Positions 15,912 through 23,054 of a DNA stretch of 23,701 nucleotides are shown one piece after another. This DNA comes from CAZTLE01 sp964614415 (lineage in GTDB: Bacteria > Bacteroidota > Bacteroidia > Flavobacteriales > Flavobacteriaceae). Under the pieces are notes generated by a model. The model was given only the letters and a program-made list of their open reading frames with translations. It had not been told where the DNA came from and searched no databases. The translations under genes were made by a program, and so were the position numbers. The stretch spans positions 1-23,701 of the forward strand of contig CAZTLE010000045.1 in NCBI GenBank assembly GCA_964614415.1, written 5' to 3'. Within the stretch, counting starts at the first letter, position 1, and each line of letters starts with the position of its first letter.

Positions 15912-15975
15912 AAATTCAAATCCCAAAACTCCGTGTGACGAACAACCTGGAATTTGGGATTTGGAATTTGGGATT
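15912..15975. repeat. AT-rich TTTGGAATTT-type repeat, copy B, with 14-bp tandem
   Basis: Between the DUF1501 gene and metG. TGGAATTTGGGATT occurs twice in perfect tandem at 15948-15961 and 15962-15975. The left arm AAATTCAAATCCCA (15912-15925) pairs with TGGGATTTGGAATTT (15955-15969) with one bulged G. The design resembles copy A at 11671-11755. It may act as a transcript end for the DUF1501 gene, though there is no clean T run. Confidence 0.75.
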
Positions 15976-16004
15976 TATCCAGCGTGGAACGTGAGATAAA
16001 TCCC

Positions 16005-16012
16005 TATTTTTG
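16005..16012 (+). promoter_or_regulatory. Bacteroidota -7 element of metG
   Basis: TATTTTTG fits TAnnTTTG and ends 22 bases before the metG ATG at 16035. No matching TTG -33 element is seen at normal spacing. Its position downstream of any start at 15954 supports the choice of 16035 as the true start of metG. Confidence 0.45.
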
Positions 16013-16034
16013 TGCGATCAATTCAAGGAACTTA

Positions 16035-18089
16035 ATGAGCACCTCTGCCAAACGATATACAATAACTGCGGCCCTGCCCTATACCAACGGCCCCATACAC
16101 ATTGGACACCTGGCCGGGGTATACGTGCCTGCTGATATTTACGCACGTTACCAACGGCTACAGGGAAAGGACGTCGCTTTCATCTGTGGAAGTGATGAAC
16201 ACGGGGTAGCCATCCCAATGCGCGCCAAGAAAGAAGGTGTAAGCCCGCAGGAGATCATCGATAAGTATCACGGTATTATCAAACAATCGTTTGACGAGTT
16301 TGGGATTTCATTTGACAACTATTCCCGGACCTCGGCGGCTATTCATCACGAAACGGCTTCCGAGTTCTTCAAGAAGATGTACGATGACGGGAAGTTTGTG
16401 GAAGAAGTGACCGAACAATTATATGACAAAGAAGCCGGGCAATTCCTGGCCGATCGATTCGTTGTGGGCACTTGTCCGAAATGCGGTTATGAAGAAAGTT
16501 ATGGGGATCAGTGTGAAAACTGTGGAACTTCCCACAATGCCACAGACCTCATCAATCCAAAGAGTGCAATAACCGGAAACAAGCCCGTGCTTAGAGAGAC
16601 ACGCCATTGGTTCCTGCCATTGGATCAATATGAAGGCTGGCTTAGAGATTGGATCGTTAAAGGCCATGCCAAAGACTGGAAGAAAAATGTTCTTGGACAG
16701 TGCAAGTCCTGGATCGACGACGGTCTTCACCCTCGCGCTGTAACGCGTGATCTGGATTGGGGCATTCCCGTACCCGTAGATGGCGGCGAAGGGAAGGTCC
16801 TCTATGTATGGTTCGATGCCCCTATTGGATATATTTCGTCAACCAAGGAATGGGCCGCCCGGGAAGGAAAAGACTGGGTGCCATACTGGAAAGATCAGGA
16901 TACCAAACTGCTGCATTTCATTGGCAAAGACAATATCGTGTTTCACTGTATTATTTTCCCAAGTATGCTGAAAGCCGAGGGCAGCTATGTGCTTCCGGAT
17001 AACGTACCGGCCAACGAATTCCTCAACCTGGAAAGCAATAAGATCTCTACCAGTAAGAACTGGGCAGTTTGGCTGCATGAATACCTGGAGGAGTTCCCCG
17101 GACAGCAGGATGTACTCCGCTATGTACTTACGGCCAATGCCCCGGAGACCAAGGATAATGATTTTACCTGGAGCGATTTCCAGGCTCGCAACAATAATGA
17201 GCTGGTCGCTATTTTCGGGAATTTCATCAACCGCGTGGCAGTTCTTACCAGCAAGTATTATGAAGGCGTTGTGCCTCCAAAAGGCAATTTGACCGAATCG
17301 GATGAAGCGGTTCTCAAAGAGCTGCGTGCCTATCCGGATGTTATCTCCAGTTCGCTGGAACGCTATCGGTTTAGAGAGGCACAAGCGGAATTGATGAATG
17401 TCGCTCGCTTAGGAAACAAATATCTGGCGGATGAAGAGCCATGGAAAACCGTAAAAACGGATGCGGAACGCACACAGACGATCATGTATGTAGCACTTCA
17501 GATTGCATCGGCATTGTCTGTTTTGAGTGAGCCTTTCCTGCCACACACTGCCGAGAAACTAAAACGAATCCTGGCCGTTGATCCCTCCTGGGAATCGGTT
17601 GGAAATTCGGGCGAACTCATTGCAACAGGACATCAGATAGCGAAGAGTGAGCTCCTGTTCAGTAAAATTGAAAACGCTCAGGTACAGCAGCAACTGGATA
17701 AGCTGCAAGCCACGAAGACCGCCAATGAAGCCGAAAACAAGGAAATTACACCACAAAAAGACATGATACAATTCGACGATTTCACCAAGCTCGACATGCG
17801 AGTGGGCACCATAATAGAAGCCGAAAAAATGCCTAAAGCCAAAAAACTTCTGGTGTTAAAAGTTGATACCGGCCTGGACGTGCGTACCATAGTTTCTGGA
17901 ATTGCAGAAAACTTCACTGCCGAAGAAGTCGTTGGAAAGCGGGTTACCGTTCTGGTTAACCTGGCCCCGAGGGCCCTGCGCGGGGTAGAAAGTGAAGGCA
18001 TGATCCTTATGACCGAGACCCCGGAAGGCAAGCTGGTATTTGTAAATCCCGATGAGGACGGGGTGGATAACGGAGCAACGATCAACTAA
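16035..18089 (+). CDS. metG: Methionyl-tRNA synthetase with C-terminal tRNA-binding domain
   Basis: Charges tRNA-Met with methionine; cytoplasmic and essential. The start is ATG 16035, giving MSTSAKRYTITAALPYTNG and 684 residues; the frame extends up to 15954 but that part translates the intergenic repeat and the promoter. Class I signatures are HIGH (residues 22-25) and KISTS (336-340, the KMSKS equivalent). The connective peptide carries a four-cysteine zinc knuckle, CPKC and CENC (C147, C150, C160, C163). From about residue 577 an EMAPII/Trbp111-like OB fold (DFTKLDMRVGTIIEAE) is fused and normally supports dimerisation and tRNA binding. The RDD gene follows after two bases, so the two may share a transcript. 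Confidence 0.97.
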   Translation: MSTSAKRYTITAALPYTNGPIHIGHLAGVYVPADIYARYQRLQGKDVAFICGSDEHGVAIPMRAKKEGVSPQEIIDKYHGIIKQSFDEFGISFDNYSRTSAAIHHETASEFFKKMYDDGKFVEEVTEQLYDKEAGQFLADRFVVGTCPKCGYEESYGDQCENCGTSHNATDLINPKSAITGNKPVLRETRHWFLPLDQYEGWLRDWIVKGHAKDWKKNVLGQCKSWIDDGLHPRAVTRDLDWGIPVPVDGGEGKVLYVWFDAPIGYISSTKEWAAREGKDWVPYWKDQDTKLLHFIGKDNIVFHCIIFPSMLKAEGSYVLPDNVPANEFLNLESNKISTSKNWAVWLHEYLEEFPGQQDVLRYVLTANAPETKDNDFTWSDFQARNNNELVAIFGNFINRVAVLTSKYYEGVVPPKGNLTESDEAVLKELRAYPDVISSSLERYRFREAQAELMNVARLGNKYLADEEPWKTVKTDAERTQTIMYVALQIASALSVLSEPFLPHTAEKLKRILAVDPSWESVGNSGELIATGHQIAKSELLFSKIENAQVQQQLDKLQATKTANEAENKEITPQKDMIQFDDFTKLDMRVGTIIEAEKMPKAKKLLVLKVDTGLDVRTIVSGIAENFTAEEVVGKRVTVLVNLAPRALRGVESEGMILMTETPEGKLVFVNPDEDGVDNGATIN

Positions 18090-18091
18090 CC

Positions 18092-18628
18092 ATGGACCTC
18101 GTTAAACGACTCGGCTCGATGATCCTGGATCATGTGGTTATGACCATGGTCCTCATGCCAATCTTCGTAATTTTCTTCCTGATTGGGCTGCTCTTGAGTA
18201 ATCTCAACAATGCCGATTTTTTCCTTACAAGTAATACATTATTGCTCGCGTTTCTGTTCATTCCGTATATCATTTACTTTGCCAAGGACTCGTTTCGAGG
18301 GAAAAGCTTTGCAAAACGATTAATAGGGTTGCAAGTAGTGGATCAGTCTTCCGGACAGGCAGCTACTGCCCTGAAGTGTTTTATACGGAATCTGACCATA
18401 CTTATTTGGCCCCTTGAAGTTGTAATTACACTGTTTAGCCCTGAAAGGCGATTGGGCGATCTCATTGCCGGTACTCGGGTAGTTCCTGCTGAAACCGAGT
18501 CACCAGGCACTTTGTGGAATGAGATCAAGAAGGTATCATTTACCAAAGACACTGTAATTATCCTTCTAATTGGTTTGCTTTATAGCTATTTCCTGGCGCA
18601 GCTGATGACATCTTTGATCTACATTTAA
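18092..18628 (+). CDS. RDD family membrane protein
   Basis: Membrane protein of 178 residues with the RDD pattern: KRLGSMILDHVVM (R6, D13) at the start of the first helix, KDSFRGKSFAKRLIGLQVVD after the second helix, and FSPERRLGDLIAGTRVV near the third hydrophobic part. Hydrophobic segments lie at about 15-37, 48-64, 101-115 and 153-177; the last C-terminal helix is an addition to the minimal domain. RDD proteins are proposed transporters or channel-like proteins, with sodium/proton exchange shown for some, but no substrate can be named here. The ATG is two bases after the metG stop, which is unusually close for unrelated functions and suggests co-transcription. Confidence 0.82.
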   Translation: MDLVKRLGSMILDHVVMTMVLMPIFVIFFLIGLLLSNLNNADFFLTSNTLLLAFLFIPYIIYFAKDSFRGKSFAKRLIGLQVVDQSSGQAATALKCFIRNLTILIWPLEVVITLFSPERRLGDLIAGTRVVPAETESPGTLWNEIKKVSFTKDTVIILLIGLLYSYFLAQLMTSLIYI

Positions 18629-18693
18629 ATATGGGAAATACGTTGGGGCAACATAGTACTTTAACCAAACACATATCGAAAACACTGAGAAAC

Positions 18694-20151
18694 ATGCTCA
18701 AAAAAATACTGCCACTACTAATCTTTGCTTTACTATCAAACAACTTTTACGCACAGGAAAAATTTGTGGACATCCCCAATAGTCTTAAACAAGGAATCCG
18801 ATCGGTAAAAGATGCGTTCTCTGTTGTTAACGAAGACGGGAAGACCTTCGCCGTATTTATTGACGACAATAAAACCCTGAATGGTTATTTATACAATTAT
18901 GACCTCACACCTATTGCATCCTACGCCTCAGAAGGCCTGCCGAATCGCTACGATGAGATTATCGGTCAAACGATAGAAGGAAATCAAATGAAACTGTTCC
19001 TAAAGAGCAGTAACAATAAGAAATTCGGAAGCATTCTGTTTGATTTTGACAATAGTACATCGGTGGAAACACAGTTTGATTTTAAACTTAGAAACGACCG
19101 CTTCCTGCAGTCCTATAGCAAGGATGGGGAGTTTTATATTTTCACGGTCGACAAGCGGAGTTCGATCCTGAACACCTATGTTTTTAACCATAGTGGGGAG
19201 TACAGTAAAGAATCGTTTGATTTATCGGATCGCCCTTTCCGGGATGATCGAAATGTACCTTGTACTCTGGACGACCTTATAGTTGAAAATGCCGGATTCA
19301 ACAAAATAGTGACTCTGGCCAAAATTGATGAAACCACTCCCAATGCTATAGATGTTACAAGCAATACCACCAAGATATTTGAACGCGAGAATGGAATTGT
19401 GTTAACACTGGACAAGGGAAAAGTATACACGTATATCATTGAACTAAAGGTTCCGGATATGCAAGTTGACTTCCAGGCAGTGTCCAAACCACAACTTCTT
19501 GTCAACGGGGAGTTCGACAAGAGCAACTCATATTTATATGGGGATAAGCTTTTTCAAATCACCGGAAACCAAAAAGAAATGCGATTCCAGGTTATGGATC
19601 TAAACACCGAAAAGATCTTGAAGAAGCTTTATCTGGAAAAAGATGGAGACATCGCATTCAAGAATTCTCCAATTATTCAGGAAGGAGGAACCTACAGTCC
19701 GAATCGCGTGCGGGAAATGGAAAAGACCTCCAAATTCCTGAGAAAGATCTCAGCCGATGATATAGGCCTGGCTGTAATTCCCAATGAATCCGGATATCAA
19801 ATCACAATGGGAGGCAATAAGAGATTAACTTCCGGTGGTGGGGCCATGGCGATGCCGGGATTCGGAGTACCCATTGCCACAGCCGGTGCCGTTACGTTTT
19901 ACTTTAATCCTGTGTATTTTGCCTATTCATCCTATTCGGGAAGTAAATCCACCCGCATTGAATGTCTTTTTGATGAGAACTTCGAACATATAGAAGGTGA
20001 TGTTCCCAGAAACGTGTTTGACGATATCAAGTCCTTTGCCGACAACGTGTCCGATCCCAGGGCAGAGAATGTCTTCAAACTCGGGGACTTTTATATCTAC
20101 GGCAGCTACAACACGAATAATCATGTGTATGAGCTAACAAAGTTCGAGTAG
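18694..20151 (+). CDS. Unrecognised exported protein, 485 residues
   Basis: I do not recognise this family. The start is taken as ATG 18694 because it gives a clean Sec signal peptide (MLKKILPLLIFALLSNNFYA, cleavage before QEKF); an upstream ATG at 18631 would add 21 polar residues. The body is rich in Asp, Lys and aromatic residues with repeated short strands (DGKTFAVFIDDNKTLNGYLY, GEFYIFTVDKRSSILNTYVF), which suggests an all-beta, perhaps propeller-like fold. At about residues 380-400 there is a Gly/Ala-rich stretch (SGGGAMAMPGFGVPIATAG) before an aromatic FYFNPVYFAYSSY run, possibly a membrane-touching loop. No lipobox cysteine and no obvious T9SS domain are seen. It lies after the RDD gene, apparently its own unit. 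Confidence 0.75.
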   Translation: MLKKILPLLIFALLSNNFYAQEKFVDIPNSLKQGIRSVKDAFSVVNEDGKTFAVFIDDNKTLNGYLYNYDLTPIASYASEGLPNRYDEIIGQTIEGNQMKLFLKSSNNKKFGSILFDFDNSTSVETQFDFKLRNDRFLQSYSKDGEFYIFTVDKRSSILNTYVFNHSGEYSKESFDLSDRPFRDDRNVPCTLDDLIVENAGFNKIVTLAKIDETTPNAIDVTSNTTKIFERENGIVLTLDKGKVYTYIIELKVPDMQVDFQAVSKPQLLVNGEFDKSNSYLYGDKLFQITGNQKEMRFQVMDLNTEKILKKLYLEKDGDIAFKNSPIIQEGGTYSPNRVREMEKTSKFLRKISADDIGLAVIPNESGYQITMGGNKRLTSGGGAMAMPGFGVPIATAGAVTFYFNPVYFAYSSYSGSKSTRIECLFDENFEHIEGDVPRNVFDDIKSFADNVSDPRAENVFKLGDFYIYGSYNTNNHVYELTKFE

Positions 20152-20165
20152 CATATTTACCCTTT

Positions 20166-20179
20166 GTGTCCTATGACAC
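20166..20179. other. Small hairpin between convergent genes
   Basis: GTGTC-CTAT-GACAC forms a perfect five-base-pair stem in the 27 bases between the unrecognised exported protein and the convergent SRPBCC gene; its last base is the first base of the complement of the SRPBCC stop codon. There is no T run on either side, so a bidirectional terminator role is only a guess. Confidence 0.3.
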
Positions 20180-20619
20180 TAGGATCTTTCTGCATACTCC
20201 TTAAAGTTGTTCAGCCATTTTTGTACCTGCTTTTTAAACAATCCGGGAAACAGAAATGACATCAGTTTGGGCATGAATCCCCGGAATTCGGTGTACTCAA
20301 CCTCAGCATCATAGCGCGTTCGGCCTTCATCCAATTCGGTAAAAACACTCCGCATCGTATTGTCCATATGCATGTGATGGTACGCGCCCAGAAAGGCTTC
20401 AGGCAGGGTGTTGCTCACAATGGTTTCGGTCAATTCCATTTCTCGCTTTCCAAACTTGTAATACAACCTGGAGACGGCTCCTTCTTCCCATTCGGAACCG
20501 CTTACGAGTTCCTTCCGAAGGAAATCTTTTTGATATTCTCCCAATTTTGTCGGGTCCTGAAACAGAGCAACTACCTCGTCACGGGGCCGGGCAATCTCAA
20601 CGGTACAAGTGAATTTCAT
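20179..20619 (-). CDS. SRPBCC (START-like) family protein
   Basis: Protein of 146 residues of the helix-grip START/Bet v1-like superfamily. The opening MKFTCTVEIARPRDEVVALFQDPTKLGEYQ is the classic first strand and helix pair (hydrophobic cavity entrance), and the C-terminal amphipathic helix FPGLFKKQVQKWLNNFKEYAE closes the cavity. These proteins bind hydrophobic ligands or aid polyketide, lipid or quinone chemistry; no ligand can be assigned. No signal peptide. The start ATG is complementary to 20617-20619. It is divergent from the histone-deacetylase-fold gene, with 96 bases between the two starts. Confidence 0.82.
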   Translation of the reverse strand: MKFTCTVEIARPRDEVVALFQDPTKLGEYQKDFLRKELVSGSEWEEGAVSRLYYKFGKREMELTETIVSNTLPEAFLGAYHHMHMDNTMRSVFTELDEGRTRYDAEVEYTEFRGFMPKLMSFLFPGLFKKQVQKWLNNFKEYAERS

Positions 20620-20715
20620 ACGGATGGTTTTAGCGTAAATTAGCGCTTTTTACCCAATGGGCATATGGCATTTCTGAAGTATCTTCGCGACATTCATTGA
20701 AACAACCCCTAATCC

Positions 20716-21624
20716 TTGCGTCGACTCAAGATTGCGTATCATCCAATTTTTAAGCACAACCTGCCTTTGGGACATCGGTTTCCTATGTCCAAATATGAAC
20801 TACTACATCAGCAACTGCTACACGAAGGCACATGTACGCCCGATAACTTCTTTGAGCCTTCCCGATCGGCAGACGAATATATACTGGAAGTCCATACTCC
20901 GGAATATGTGCGATCGCTTCGGGAACTTACCCTAACCAAAAGTGAGGTTCGCAAACTTGGGTTTCCGCTGTCAGAAAAACTGGTGGAACGCGAATACGTT
21001 ATCACTCAGGGCACGATCGAAGGCACCGATCATGCACTTCAAAACAGCATTGCCATGAACATCGCCGGAGGAACCCATCACGCCTATACCGATCACGGCG
21101 AAGCCTTCTGCCTGTTCAATGATCAGGCAATAGGTGCCCGTTATCTTCAGAAAAAACAAAAGGCCAACAAAATATTGATAGTGGATCTGGATGTACACCA
21201 AGGCAACGGTACAGCTGAAATCTTCGCAGGGGACGATTCGGTATTTACGTTCTCCATGCATGGTGCCAGCAACTATCCCTTTAAAAAAGAAAAGTCGGAT
21301 CTCGACATCGCCCTTCCCAACGGAACTAAAGATGCACAATACCTGGATGTGCTCACGGCTAACCTTCCGGATCTTATCGACAAAGAGCAACCCGATTTCG
21401 TTTTCTACCTCAGCGGGGTAGACATCCTGGAGTCGGACAAGCTGGGCAAGCTGGCCTGTACTATGGAAGGGTGTAAAGAGCGTGACCGATTTGTACTTCA
21501 AACCTGCAAAGACCGTGGCATCCCGGTACAATGCAGCATGGGAGGAGGCTACTCTCCGGACATCAGGATCATTATCGAAGCGCATGCCAACACCTACCGC
21601 ATGGCGCAGGAGATCTACTTCTGA
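20716..21624 (+). CDS. Histone deacetylase/AcuC-fold zinc hydrolase
   Basis: Arginase/deacetylase-fold zinc enzyme of 302 residues that should remove acetyl groups from acetylated lysine, polyamine or a related small amide. The active site is intact: His dyad H121-H122 in AGGTHHAY, zinc ligands D159 and H161 in DLDVHQGNGT and D241 in GVDILESDKLG, and the transition-state tyrosine Y279 in MGGGYSPDI. The start is TTG at 20716: an in-frame TAA at 20710-20712 closes the frame upstream and the next ATG (Met24) would remove the conserved first strand LKIAYHP. Cytoplasmic. It is divergent from the SRPBCC gene. The true substrate is unknown; bacterial members include acetoin-utilisation AcuC and acetylpolyamine amidohydrolases. 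Confidence 0.9.
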   Translation: MRRLKIAYHPIFKHNLPLGHRFPMSKYELLHQQLLHEGTCTPDNFFEPSRSADEYILEVHTPEYVRSLRELTLTKSEVRKLGFPLSEKLVEREYVITQGTIEGTDHALQNSIAMNIAGGTHHAYTDHGEAFCLFNDQAIGARYLQKKQKANKILIVDLDVHQGNGTAEIFAGDDSVFTFSMHGASNYPFKKEKSDLDIALPNGTKDAQYLDVLTANLPDLIDKEQPDFVFYLSGVDILESDKLGKLACTMEGCKERDRFVLQTCKDRGIPVQCSMGGGYSPDIRIIIEAHANTYRMAQEIYF

Positions 21625-21698
21625 ACACAGGAAAGAATGACATGCCGTCGGGAAAAAAGAGCAAGTATCCAAGCTGTTTTCCGAAGCATCTTTGTACC

Positions 21699-21878
21699 AT
21701 GAAAAAAAATCAAGTCAACATGCGTACACATCATACATCTATCTTTCATCTGATCGATTTATTCAGACAGGGAAAAAAGAAATTAGCCCGATTAGGCGTC
21801 TCCAGCAACCACTGTGAGCACAGCGGTCTTCACGATTTCTATTGTGATGCTGAAAAACCGTTCCTGGGTAATTCCTGA
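21699..21878 (+). CDS. Small His/Cys-rich ORF, 59 residues
   Basis: Not a family I recognise. The ATG at 21699 opens MKKNQVNMRT and the frame ends at TGA 21876-21878, seven bases before the end of the convergent serine hydrolase gene. The product has an amphipathic basic middle (FHLIDLFRQGKKKLARLG) followed by NHCEHSGLHDFYCD, with H38, C39, H41, H45 and C49 spaced as in a small metal site. CATCTTTG at 21687-21694 matches seven of eight bases of the Bacteroidota -7 element and ends four bases before the ATG. It fills most of a 261-base gap that otherwise has no gene. The frame runs further upstream to 21531, but that part lies inside the deacetylase gene. Confidence 0.5.
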   Translation: MKKNQVNMRTHHTSIFHLIDLFRQGKKKLARLGVSSNHCEHSGLHDFYCDAEKPFLGNS

Positions 21879-21885
21879 TATTCAA

Positions 21886-22962
21886 CTATCCCGGGTTCGT
21901 AAGAAACTGAAGCAATCCAAGCCCCAGCTCTTCTCCGAACCCTGAGTTGGTGAAAAGCACCATTCCCCAGTTGCTTTCGGGAATAATGATAAAGAGGCTC
22001 GTAAATCGCTTGTCGTTATTCCCACCATGGCCGTATAATGTACCGAACGGAAATTGTCCTGTAAAGAATCCCAATGTGACATTAGTGATTCCAAACTCCC
22101 TGTTGGGATTGTCTTCGGGTAAAGCGACCTGATGTGAAAATAGTTCCCGAAAACTTTCTCCGGAAAGTCCTTTTTTCTGCATAAGGGCCACGAGCCATTT
22201 GGCAAAATCACCGGCACTGGAGTGAATCCCGTAGGCCGCACCAAACTCATCACTTCCAAAATCGTTTAACTCCTCCCAGCTTCCCTTTTTAAAGGCCAGC
22301 GCCTTATTATCCATAATTGCATCATTCTGTATGAACCGCGTTCGTGTCATTCCAAGTGGTCCGGAAACATCCTTTTCGAAAAGCTCCTGAAGACCGGAAG
22401 GATTAGTCCCTGTAAGTTGTTGCAACACCAGGGCAAGGTATTGATAGCCTTCACCCGAATATTCAAACCCGGTACCCGGTTCGAAGTTCAGAAACAGGTC
22501 TTCTCCGGGACTATCAGTCCTCCAATTCGGAAATCCGGTTTGATGGGACAGTACCATACGGGCTGTGATCTTTTTGTAGCGCTCGTCGTGTGCTATATCG
22601 GCATACGGCAAATAGGTGTGGAGGGGAGTGTCCAAATTCAATATCTCCTTTTCAACTAATTTCATGGTGAAATAGGCAAACAGTGGCTTAGAGAGGGAAG
22701 CGCCTTCAAAAATCGTTTGCTTTGTCACTTCCTTATCGGGCGCACTTTTCCCGGTATTCAATTCGTAAACGACCTTTCCGTCATTAACAAAAGCCAGGGA
22801 AATTCCTGGTGTTCCGGTCAGTTCCATTTGGTTTTTTACGAAGGTCTCAATTTCAGAAATAGCGATCTCCTGTCCTATAGGTGTGATAACCGTTTGCGCT
22901 TGCAGAAGGGTCATACATAGCGCACAAGTGAGTGTAGCGATAACTTTAAGCATGATTTTCAT
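21886..22962 (-). CDS. Secreted serine hydrolase, class C beta-lactamase-like
   Basis: Penicillin-binding-protein/AmpC-fold serine hydrolase of 358 residues. A Sec signal peptide (about residues 1-22, VIATLTCALCMTLLQA, before QTVITP) sends it to the periplasm or beyond. The active-site SxxK is SLSK (S89, K92) in EGASLSKPLF; the second motif is YSGEGY (Y168) and the third is the HGG in GTLYGHGG near the C terminus. The family covers D-aminopeptidases, esterases and beta-lactamases; nothing here proves antibiotic hydrolysis. Start ATG complementary to 22960-22962. It lies 88 bases downstream of the LytTR regulator on the same strand, and a phased pair of repeats in that gap may be an operator. 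Confidence 0.88.
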   Translation of the reverse strand: MKIMLKVIATLTCALCMTLLQAQTVITPIGQEIAISEIETFVKNQMELTGTPGISLAFVNDGKVVYELNTGKSAPDKEVTKQTIFEGASLSKPLFAYFTMKLVEKEILNLDTPLHTYLPYADIAHDERYKKITARMVLSHQTGFPNWRTDSPGEDLFLNFEPGTGFEYSGEGYQYLALVLQQLTGTNPSGLQELFEKDVSGPLGMTRTRFIQNDAIMDNKALAFKKGSWEELNDFGSDEFGAAYGIHSSAGDFAKWLVALMQKKGLSGESFRELFSHQVALPEDNPNREFGITNVTLGFFTGQFPFGTLYGHGGNNDKRFTSLFIIIPESNWGMVLFTNSGFGEELGLGLLQFLTNPG

Positions 22963-22978
22963 TTTTGTGATTTACAGG

Positions 22979-22986
22979 CAAAGTTG
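22979..22986 (-). promoter_or_regulatory. Possible -7 element of the serine hydrolase gene
   Basis: On the minus strand CAACTTTG matches seven of the eight positions of TAnnTTTG, 16 bases before the ATG. A TTTTTTG run lies about 25 bases further upstream, a little far for a -33 element. Confidence 0.35.
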
Positions 22987-23021
22987 AAGTACGCTCTACC
23001 CGAAAAAAAGACAAAAAAGGG

Positions 23022-23054
23022 GAAGTGGGTCAAAAACAGGATGAAACGGGTCAA
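23022..23054. promoter_or_regulatory. Phased direct repeat, candidate operator upstream of the serine hydrolase gene
   Basis: GAAGTGGGTCAA (23022-23033) and GAAACGGGTCAA (23043-23054) agree at ten of twelve positions and start exactly 21 bases apart, two helical turns. On the minus strand they read TTGACCC twice. They sit about 36-70 bases upstream of the candidate -7 element of the serine hydrolase, and the distal copy overlaps the stop codon of the LytTR gene. LytTR regulators commonly bind pairs of direct repeats with a spacing near 21-22 bases, so this could be a binding site of the adjacent regulator. Confidence 0.4.

Noticed and set aside
15954..16034. N-terminal extension of metG (27 residues beginning MGFGIWDLSS)
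   Set aside because: It translates the intergenic tandem repeat and the -7 element; the conserved synthetase N terminus begins at ATG 16035.
16839..17384. 181-codon minus-strand frame inside metG
   Set aside because: Antisense shadow of a strongly conserved gene, without any start context or domain.
18631..18693. Upstream start for the unrecognised exported protein
   Set aside because: It adds 21 polar residues in front of a clean signal peptide that starts at ATG 18694.
20971..21672. 233-codon minus-strand frame opposite the deacetylase gene
   Set aside because: Mirrors the codon pattern of the deacetylase gene, whose active-site residues are intact on the plus strand.
21531..21698. Upstream part of the frame that holds the 59-residue ORF
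   Set aside because: Bases 21531-21624 lie in the deacetylase gene in another frame, and the extension has no family-like features; only the ATG at 21699 has a promoter-like element before it.
21886..22962. Calling the serine hydrolase a beta-lactamase resistance gene
   Set aside because: SxxK, Tyr and HGG motifs define the fold only; many members are esterases or peptidases, and no resistance context is present.
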